Shown: piece by piece, positions 60,301 through 64,000 of the stretch
Layout: the number at the start of each line of letters is the position of its first letter
Position numbering within the stretch: position 1 is the stretch's first letter
Source: Caecitellus pseudoparvulus
Taxonomy: Eukaryota; Bigyra: Bicosoecida
Assembly (NCBI GenBank): GCA_965644315.1
Contig: CBFFRQ010000081.1
Location: 62,001 to 126,000, forward strand
DNA: 64,000 nt
Reading direction: 5' to 3'
Translations under genes and position numbers: made by a program
The notes under the pieces: model-generated
What the model was told of the DNA's origin: nothing
Database searches by the model: none
The model's input: only the letters and a program-made list of their open reading frames with translations

Positions 60301-61544
60301 AACGCGAAAGCCTGCGGCACATTGCACTGCATGCCGCTGTCATAGTTCTGCAGCGGGATCTGGGCTGGCACTCCCAGTGCTGCGGCGGCCTGCTGCAGCG
60401 GGCTTGCAGCGAGCTGAGGCGCCGTTGGGGGGAAGGTTGACCCGTCCGGCCTGTGCAGCGTCCAGAAGGCGCCGTGAGGGTCAGAGGCCGGGCAGGCAAA
60501 GGAGCACGTTGGCGGCCCGTAGAGAGCCTCGGCCTGTGCCACGCCAGCCTCGGACAGCCAGTACTCCAGCTCCGACTTGGCCAGCTCGACGTCCACGACA
60601 GAGTCCCCGGTCCAGGATCCGGCGCCCGAGCCCACAGGCACGCCACTGGCAGCCAGGGCTGCAGCAAATCCATCCAAAGCAGGGAGATATGGCGATGCGT
60701 TGGCACTGGGCGGCAGTGTACCGAAGGCTAGAGCCTCGGAAGGCGCGCAGGAAGCCCGCGGCACAGAGAAGAGCGCGAACGAAATGACGGGGCGGCTCGG
60801 CTGAAGCCCCTGGCCCTCTACCAGCTGGATGATGGTGGACATGCCCGCATTCAGACGATACAGCCGTTGCAGGTGCGTGAACATGGTGTCCTGAACGCAG
60901 TGCAGCGCAAGGTGCGGCAACACAGTCGAAGCTTCGGTTGCGACACGCAGCACTGCGCGCTGTAACTCCGAAGCCGCGGTGCCACTGTGGTCCCCCCCCT
61001 TGACCACAACGTAAGACCGAGGAGCCAAGTTGCACTGTAAAGCGTCCACTCCCACTGTGGGCTGCGTCCACCAGCCCAAGGAGCGGGTGATGTACCACGC
61101 CAAGTCCACTGCCGCGGCGATCGTGGCGCACGGGTTGCACGACGTGTCATCGCCGGTGGCAGGGTCCACGAACACCATTGCAGCCACTGGACTGATCAGG
61201 CCACATCCTTGGCCTGGCGATAGCTGCGTCCGCCTGGCTGCTGGCGTGGAAGGCGCTGCTGCAGCAGCGTTGGCAGGCCACGCTGTTACACGGCCGGCAG
61301 CCTGCACCCTCGGCTCCTGCGGAAGCTGGCCCAGCGCGCGGACCTGCGAGAAATCTGAGTAGAAACTGGCCCTCTCGAGTGATCCATGGTGTGCCGGGTC
61401 CTCGCCTTTGCTCTGCAGCCAGCGTCTGTGGATGGCCGGCCAGGACCAGCGCTCTGTGTTGCCAACTCCGTCGCAGCGACAGGGAACGACGCAGAGGGCC
61501 GCTGCGAGCGCAGGAGAGTGAGATGGGGTGAGCACGCGCACCAA
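48357..61544 (-). CDS. Giant beta-helix (Pmp-like) surface receptor with Cys-rich stalk and multipass membrane domain
   Basis: One uninterrupted frame of about 4,395 codons. After an N-terminal region that opens MVFVDPATGDDTSCNPCATI, residues about 430-3400 are parallel beta-helix repeats of the polymorphic outer membrane protein type, with recurring GGAV/GGAI/GGGV and F/L-x-x-N (for example GGAVSVANTS, SGGAVYSGN). A Cys-rich ephrin-receptor/TNFR-like stalk follows at about 3510-3750 (CPPGAFSARP, CPAGTYSDEEGAASC). Then come about eight hydrophobic helices at about 3760-4250 and a basic Ser-rich cytoplasmic tail. The frame opens with GTG; its first ATG is at 61178, so a 5' exon carrying the signal peptide is probably missing. 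A role in adhesion or sensing is inferred; no ligand is known. Confidence 0.8.
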   Translation of the reverse strand: MVRVLTPSHSPALAAALCVVPCRCDGVGNTERWSWPAIHRRWLQSKGEDPAHHGSLERASFYSDFSQVRALGQLPQEPRVQAAGRVTAWPANAAAAAPSTPAARRTQLSPGQGCGLISPVAAMVFVDPATGDDTSCNPCATIAAAVDLAWYITRSLGWWTQPTVGVDALQCNLAPRSYVVVKGGDHSGTAASELQRAVLRVATEASTVLPHLALHCVQDTMFTHLQRLYRLNAGMSTIIQLVEGQGLQPSRPVISFALFSVPRASCAPSEALAFGTLPPSANASPYLPALDGFAAALAASGVPVGSGAGSWTGDSVVDVELAKSELEYWLSEAGVAQAEALYGPPTCSFACPASDPHGAFWTLHRPDGSTFPPTAPQLAASPLQQAAAALGVPAQIPLQNYDSGMQCNVPQAFAFSMATLGGELNITAALPPLEVLAFPSSILTPSLLSATLCSGSIMEGVVPTITSDVNTYAQFVASNSPGPAPPSHITVQVYGWDISGCNGGAGSTWSPALVPLLVPGGPEHGGAIALRGRASMCIAHSKLNDSLSALGGGTGAAVDGAGLLLSHVAVVGSAALGTAGGGAFLANNGSSIVLDAVNITGSVAGFGPGGAVSVANTSRAIAPGSRQGRKWPGSMSDTFSGGDGGALHLSDFSTSLLLDGLTAVNVTAGGMGGFVFASDTAILGTRSLHVQDATSRAGSAFATLRRTGIWMDWGSTTVRQLSSAAGVSGGVVSASGAASVVRLQGTSISWGVSATSGMGPAGVPAEGGCVHLSAQAAAWMDGVHLTGCRSTGHGGAVFADDYVRMVLGPGAHIADAACTGAACSGGAVYSGNYAQSMFLNSTIATCASTLDGGCIFIGGNFSVAEMYGMQVSGGSALELGGCIGVAGGQSLAKIMDSTVSSCALSGTSLRTHGGGIGVRDGHLNLLGNVRVHGCSAVQGASGGVGLHVSRKIDTSTEPTAGQLWVLPACPHQCDQPPLTSVAQLPANCTVEPWDVQHDTKWDAAGFSSLNVSNVVQGSTAELNGGIGTVQGLMVVNGSQCMPRWAVNFTTASPAVFQGFLFGETPVPLSEYLIPLHRELTVNLTEGLGSQVLTGVPASFRDGNVAGPFALASLDNIGTVSFSGVVGLVTEPTVAETGQLPVLLGSYMWVEGNRVLNSGLSAGLVITLSGLGVFQWSRVAYNMAEGAGSGVVLLQCPAPMSVVEGVDLMYNEAAQGAGISYHGIRECRLSIWGPFNHSAIFEPSDMDRRPLDPSRPQPFSAGPALGLQAIQELVQEAVALASQTPGSPPSQGMDPIFKLDLNTQGFASRWLSRGNEADDLAGGLGIIEYPSARIIGATLDVRDLTILQLAELLNCYAPQYLTPAWWDMLPENADFGQPISTARKPWAQSIPHVRVYTPRDTVTLGLPYNESYMWPSAVQSSLTFAQYYCQPEPSPDLSDNFKWDVVRTWAEANQGQPRSALCATWRVLVPALVSHGSHVSRGAGAHASCTSNAKLNIQGSLSYHDTALNGVVGISVLSSEMAMRHTAMIEPAADNLGGGVQASLLGNMTLQYVYMQKPFASSAGGGISHDGDRFVADRVIMREPNARQTAPCATIASTTSAFVMTNSHTYAPVAAELLAGCIRTVSTGLTQVDDSIFIKGEAHGSAGGGAMLCSGTSPGPGVRMARNQYLFTAAVPGVGGAVSVGAGCYAELANSSYLSTVGSFSGGALGVQGSGDAVLSLQGWNVISNPAAASGGGVSASGATNAVRVEHSALVGTVFQAAASVSAGGCFAIFDKASFTVEATGHLEIFNATAPRAGAFLVKDATFDVFGTLRVSNSSLGSFSQGEGSGGVVETSGRMTLHPGSNMTCSFNSATGGAGCLLISSDSSLHMLPGSRLVSTGCSVAGSAGAVQVDNALWLQEGADVKFSGNQAAIDGGAIVVSTGGNVTVRGGTLHLQGNAAGSAGGAIALASGGHFRMSPDVAQPYIIEDNSASEGGGAAVQSGSNLLVDQAGDGSFSTVWRRNIVMHTAATDVGGGAVSVASAGTATLSMAQLVENTAPRGGAVFAVGDSSTVFMSHCLVLGNAATCPPSGSCAEGQADGGGLWLGSGAAASLRNSSLVKNTAHRSGGGAHVLGQLVFQDGQVSENSAATSSACVATEAVLARADDASLCMGGAVSLGLGGVVRLLRSELTMNSATQGHGGGVGSCGGNSVLLHNATFSSNSAGGSGGGVAMLDTVPGGHRGRLLVRPDAGDADLHTGQWEGPTLHVSNNSATDAGAGLFLQSALVVMCPEEAAASGEAQGTAQDLVASAALWGLDIADATALVANMQGAGVGQCQALISENKVTGLGSSSGGGLSTDAVGGIFAGLSVKNNSALSSAGWVMRSTILGGSGAPVGLSLQGTAIQGNVADCSKGGLTCESTSESVLAAYGSVDLLATAISGNEAEQDAGVDVACSAGECALRVFPNVAQLQAGNFSDICSAASAQVTRWFVAASSATTSSGCCGALGNPCGSIGRALQLSASGDTIALLPGTYEGAGNAGLEIRPNRRTVLEAATPDLTLVPQASDTAPFGVLGATPQSAASVNLSSSTSAPGTVGSSLPSIPASWLHPTANGFSGFLTPATSATVASVPVVQVGAGETFLSVTAGASLQLAQLHIKGTGAASSTPLLRCKGSLGDLARVDLRRVLVSDTLAAPGAPASILTVESCTAQVTQTAFRNVSHASSPASLTASAFAVGAGSNLTLSQSHVHQVRSSAGGLAGSEAGTLASLSGGSLVVEDSLLQGVMGPGAAVFAQNGAQLTIQGASLIVGAKAVPTSGTESRGGAVHLRGSSATVRASLPGESVLVLGSEASFGGAFALDDSSELMLLGGDAGSWKGSMSSPRVVLAQGLAESGGALAVSSGSKVQVSGAVLLHNNTAKTRGGAVYLERAYLGSSLPDTFSGAGMGAATCASLDPAFQEKCSGRASAGFSVVENSAATEGGAIFSLLSEVELVGASMCFNDAARGGGFTSILSTANFTDSNFVANEAGSSAGGLDLRSGDSLSVSGGTLWGNSAREGAGGTLQFPTAASFTRTAFQCNVARAGDGGGLQLTAALGTAFEVSDASFERNVAGGRGGGVFVEGATSLAAAEAASLMSASVSGPLSPADAGSVTALFLGSVAFRNNTAQHGGGVFCADALVQWLPGTGTGPTSGNVASSHGGVGTASDGCVLLVDTADLQAAKAELGENMAGDSGAVVSVRGSSSLRLRSGDLRRNCVPSLAVAAASTFSDELSSTESVEDAFLVAQGLNTAMRSRCDPDQSGASAFLGRQAQAGTTRFLAPRVGGALYSDVSPGYAVELANSTIANNTGGGVVLALQAAVGSLTSAASAASTAISDNTATAHAEDASAQRVMRVDVIATGGQLDIVDPPARTSSTPSQALNRPTQLGLSDNTRPVAGVASSATDSISVQLLDSDGNPTLTQVPGLNLPAVTVRVAIADVDAADASVAGVTTALADPVTGLATFVGLVVRSRIPSPRFDFTADGDSSSIAPLRQSVSMGPCASSSGLNAQGECASCPPGAFSARPSFDVCEPCPAGTYSDEEGAASCTPCPPGLVSGPGQEACTACPGGQQAAPGGVSCQTCPPGAAAEAGAPCEQCSNGEYSPTDGQAACLLCPSGQMSYLRANSSGSGYVGPVQCTACPFGVSCVSGVASLLGRIYFPALHDLPALPPASANTSDGFQPRQVEMASRLERILEGEFATFACYFQDVCKADSEQLRLTCETGYRGAFCGACDPHEGFGYTREVDGCAECLDLPSLTAIAVVTALLMGLLITFFSICQNFGRRSPRKIILRLLLNHLQLVSSMNLLQVEFNSAIRTLFSSSDAASGSFMQLPTFQCFFPDSFFTQYALGLVFPVLVCLVSVIAQVSFVAYSRVRYGDEPPPVPEHLIKDHIQRLNIDRDGATDEKAQDEAAQRIAAVVKTTSVSKAEPAPAGAPAPPPRRLSMRTGRTAASNQAAAAAVGAASSSAKKKGHPLVRAVAYQVRRFKEGAILRQARLRSWESLFHRREIVPPLLVLLYLTYNSFARAVVAVFSCTAPVNGVRYLTADLNVQCGTPTHLAAVSASVVLVITVCLGTPALFAFILYKNRKALYDPQIYSLMGALFDGFDADHGTFAWQAVIMLRNFALVAVVRSISEPQLQLMGSILVTTTALCFHLAFLPYTVLLYNQVETVSLSSVAFAQMMSMSLVNGIGDESAKAEGVSGGISAIVVNGVGYMLLALHLCVFLMFVYFFLKPPPQVGAKKTRSVTVSSIAKVTQARNPNASMASSKKPSKGGSAPPALPAGSPDTLSSLPESRDILTANPLRSGPSFTGSLEQVSDKLTHDPVPARKGPSGAANRSSRVAALADGKAQARRTSLLSSVAHAKSSNKLLGRPTTRGSSRKLV

Positions 61545-62216
61545 TCACATGCATCTTCCCACGTTCACGCACTAGCAAGCAGGGCAGACACCAGGCGGGC
61601 GCCTGGGCTGCGGAGCGTCATTGTGGGCGCTGTCTGCTCGGCAAGCAACGGAGCGACACTGTTGCCCGCTGCCCGCTTGCCACTGGCGCGCCTCCGCTGC
61701 GGTTCAGGTGGAGACGTCTGAAGCACACTTCAGTGTGCAGCTGGATGGGCCGCTGCTGCCACGTGGGCGCGCTGGGCGCCAGAAAGGCGAGTGACGTTCG
61801 CGGGAGCTTCCGCAACAAGCAAGACGTTTGCAAAGCAGGGCGATGCGGCAGGAAGGCCTCCGCAGGCTACATGCATCGAACGCGGACCTCTATCTCAAAG
61901 GTATCGTGCATCGAATTGATGGGCGTGTTGGATTGCATGCCGGCAGCTTTGGCGACATCGCGGCCGTTGGGGCAGGCAGCATGGCAGGCGCTTGCGCAAC
62001 CCCCTCGGCGCGGAGGACTGAACAAGGAGGTGCAGGACCAAGTGGCACAGCTGGAGGCACGGTGCAATTCACGCCCATGTCCTGCACTGCTTCCAGGTTG
62101 CCTCACCGAGCAGCCCCTCCATTGTGCTTGTGCAAAGGATGGAGGAGGCAGGGTGAGTCGGTCGATTTCCGCACTGCGCGAAGTGGACGCCAAGTGGAGA
62201 GCAGGGCCGGCGCGTC
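61545..62216. promoter_or_regulatory. Divergent region between the giant receptor gene and the ZIP transporter
   Basis: About 670 bp lie between the receptor frame and the transporter ATG. Part of it should be the missing 5' exon and promoter of the receptor, but I could not find a signal-peptide exon with matching splice phase. A TGCGGAAATYG copy sits at 62163-62173. Confidence 0.5.
62163..62173 (-). promoter_or_regulatory. TGCGGAAATYG element upstream of the ZIP transporter gene
   Basis: Reads CGATTTCCGCA on the plus strand, 43 nt before the ATG at 62217. Confidence 0.6.
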
Positions 62217-63531
62217 ATGGGGCCAGTCCTGCAAGCGCTGCTCGCGACGACATTTACGTACCTGCTCACGGCAGTGGGTGCGAGTCTGGTCTTTTGCGTT
62301 GACACTCTGGGCAATGACCACCAGACCAGCGTGGTCATGGGCGTTGCGGCTGGCATGATGCTTGCAGCAGTGAACGAGCTGCTGACGTCCATGGCAGAAG
62401 AGAGTGCCCCCATGGGCATGTGGTCGTGGCTGCCCCTGGCGGTGGGCTTTGCCGTCGCGTGTGCCATGATGCGTGGCATGGACTGGTGCTTGCAGCAATC
62501 GGTGGCGCCTGTGTCTGGGCCCACAGCTGCGCTGCAAGGGCACCGGCCAGCGCGATCCAGATCAGGATCCCACAGCGGACATATGGAACTTACGGTAAGT
62601 GCTGGCACGTCCCTTGTTTCCATGCAAGGCGCCCTGGAGTGTGCAAGCAACGCGTGTGACCGTCCCGATTTCCGCACAGGCTCCACTCGCTGCAAGCCCC
62701 GCCTCGCATGGCCTGAAACAAGCAGCACCCCAGGCAAGTGGCCCAGGGGGTCAAGCATCGGCCATCCTTGCCGCATCAGGGTACCACACAGCCTCCAGCT
62801 CGCCAAGTCGACCCACCGGGCATGAGGTGGTGGTGGCCATGGCCAGGGGCAGCGGCGCAACGCCACCTCAGCGATCCCGCACTGGTTCCAGCGCGTCAGC
62901 CGACGGCCTGTTGCTGGGAGCAGGTGGAGAGGAGGGTGTACGCATGCTGGGCAGCTCGGGACCCGTGGCTGGCACCGGCTCCACCGCCGAGGCAGGCGAA
63001 GGGAGCGTGGAGCCGGTGGCGGAGCCCACGCCCGAGGCTCTGCGCAAGGCCCAGTTGCTGGTGTTCGCGCTGGCTGTGCAGCACATCCCTGAGGCCCTGG
63101 CGTGCGGCGTGGCGTTCGCAGCGGTGACGCCCGCCGCAGACAAGGACGGCGACGGCGCCACGCTGGGCTCTGCGCTGTCCCTCACCCTGGCCATTGGCCT
63201 GCAAGACATCCCCGAGGGCATGATGGCCGCCTTTGTCCTGCGGAATCTGGGGTGGAGTCGCTGGAAGGCGTTCGCGTACGGGCAGTTGACGGGCCTGGTG
63301 CAGCCGCTGGCGGGGATGGTGGGCGCGGCAGCAGTGCTGGCGGTGCAGAGCGCGCTGCCATACGCGCTGGCCTTTGCCTCAGCGGCCATGCTGTTCGTAG
63401 TGGTGAAGGACATGGTGCCAGATGTCCTGGAAGGCACCAGCGACCGCGGCTTCCTGACACTGGTCATGATGGGGGCCTTTGTGTTCATGGCAGCGGTCAG
63501 CACACTCATTGACCAGGTGGACTTCCTGTAG
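62217..63531 (+). CDS. ZIP11/GufA-like metal ion transporter
   Basis: Proposed exons are 62217-62594 and 62680-63531 (409 residues; 85-nt intron, gtaagt donor). ZIP proteins move Zn or related metals into the cytosol. The first helices (LQALLATTFTYLLTAVGASL; TSVVMGVAAGMMLAAVNEL) fit the GufA/ZIP11 branch, and the C-terminal block matches it closely: IGLQDIPEGMMAAFVLRNLG, WKAFAYGQLTGLVQPLAGM and AAMLFVVVKDMVPDV. The intracellular loop between helices 3 and 4 is long, Ser/Gly-rich and holds no His cluster. The two metal motifs deviate: the usual HNxPEG reads QHIPEA (H261, E264) and the second has D302 in place of Asn (DIPEG, E305). The protein is full length. Confidence 0.9.
62666..62676 (-). 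promoter_or_regulatory. TGCGGAAATYG element at the 3' end of the ZIP gene's intron
   Basis: Reads CGATTTCCGCA on the plus strand and ends 3 nt before the splice acceptor at 62679. Confidence 0.55.
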
Positions 63532-63808
63532 CAGAGCCTTCATTGTGCATGGATGGGGGACTGCGTGTCGTGCGAATTCACGGTGTTTAGCAGTGCAGCC
63601 GGGACGCCAGGCATAGCACGACTGGAAGGCTGCTGAGCGCGGAGGATTGACCCCTCCTGTCGCTCCTCCAATCTGAAGACACCAAAGTGAGAACTGACCT
63701 GCCGTTTGAATTAATGCATGTGGCATCAGGCGTGCTTCGTGGTGCAGTAACCGGTCACTTGTTTCCGGCTGGCACCGTTGCGGGTAAATTCAGCAGGATT
63801 GTGCACGT
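63532..63808. other. Intergenic region after the ZIP gene
   Basis: No gene is visible between the ZIP stop and the next promoter motif. The stretch around 63700-63800 is lower in GC than the genes. Confidence 0.5.
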
Positions 63809-63819
63809 CAATTTCCGCA
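63809..63819 (-). promoter_or_regulatory. TGCGGAAATYG element upstream of the right-edge gene
   Basis: Reads CAATTTCCGCA on the plus strand, 98 nt before the ATG at 63918. Confidence 0.5.
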
Positions 63820-63917
63820 CACTTCCTACTCTGCACCAATTTCCACCCTGCCGCGATCTACCACGAACCCTCGTCCGCGCCCCTACGCATGTGCGTGGTT
63901 TTACCTTTGTCGTAGTC

Positions 63918-64000
63918 ATGGCCATCTCCGCTCAGCCCGCCAAAGCTGGCCGCACCAGGGCCGGGGTGGCCGCGACCTCCGAGCCGTCAGCTCAGCCAAG
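63918..64000 (+). CDS. Start of an unidentified gene cut by the window edge
   Basis: An open frame from an ATG in TCATGGCC context runs to the window end: MAISAQPAKAGRTRAGV and 10 further residues. An in-frame stop lies just upstream (TAG at 63913) and a copy of the 11-bp motif lies 98 nt before it. The peptide is Ala/Pro/Arg-rich and not recognisable. It could also be the first exon of a longer gene. Confidence 0.4.
   Translation, partial: MAISAQPAKAGRTRAGVAATSEPSAQP

Noticed and set aside
61618-61833. Minus-strand frame MQTSCLLRKLPRTSLAF as the missing first exon of the giant receptor
   Set aside because: It has no convincing signal peptide, and I found no donor with matching phase to the receptor frame.
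1-64000. CRISPR arrays, bacterial operons, ribosome binding sites, riboswitches
   Set aside because: The sequence is eukaryotic nuclear DNA; no spaced direct repeats or bacterial-type signals were seen.

Overview
This is a GC-rich, gene-dense piece of a eukaryotic nuclear genome. Proteins such as CNOT1, EDC4, a Rav1/DMXL subunit, an SPFH protein, a NAK-family kinase, a two-pore channel and a mucolipin/polycystin channel can only be eukaryotic. I infer 24 short spliceosomal introns, mostly 41-103 nt (one 142 nt), with donors such as GTGAGT or GTGCGTG and acceptors ending GCAG; most lie near the 5' end of their gene. No plastid-related gene is seen. A heterotrophic protist fits, and a GC-rich stramenopile (bicosoecid or thraustochytrid type) is my best guess, but the sequence does not prove the lineage.

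Layout. 0.5-20.5 kb: CNOT1 (+); a mitochondrial VOC/methylmalonyl-CoA-epimerase-like enzyme (-); an ankyrin-like/kinase/KEN protein built like RNase L (+); SGTA/Sgt2 co-chaperone (-); a mitochondrial J-protein (-); a DegT-type aminotransferase ending in a peroxisomal signal (-); the decapping scaffold EDC4 (+). 20.6-23.5 kb: a two-pore-type channel (+). 23.6-27.5 kb: a low-GC island without convincing genes, bracketed by two identical tRNA-Leu(CAG) genes in inverted orientation and containing a tRNA-Met; it is a candidate centromere. 27.6-48.1 kb: a DUF2064-type nucleotide-sugar transferase (+), an SPFH membrane protein (-), a Rav1/DMXL protein (-), a copine-type vWA protein (+), a mucolipin/polycystin channel (-), a monoacylglycerol-lipase-like hydrolase (+), a NAK kinase with DPF motifs (+) and a RanBP2-finger/vWA protein (-). 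48.4-61.5 kb: one open frame of about 4,400 codons for a giant beta-helix surface receptor (-). 62.2-63.5 kb: a ZIP11-like metal transporter (+). A further gene starts at the right edge.

Functional links. CNOT1 and EDC4 both act in mRNA deadenylation and decapping. The two-pore channel, the mucolipin-like channel, the V-ATPase assembly factor (Rav1/DMXL) and the NAK kinase all belong to endolysosomal physiology. Clustering is probably incidental, since the genes lie on both strands and are separately spaced.

The most striking regulatory signal is an 11-bp motif, TGCGGAAATYG, found ten times in either orientation. Every copy lies within about 100 bp upstream of a start codon, in a first intron, or in a divergent promoter. 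I know no named element it matches.
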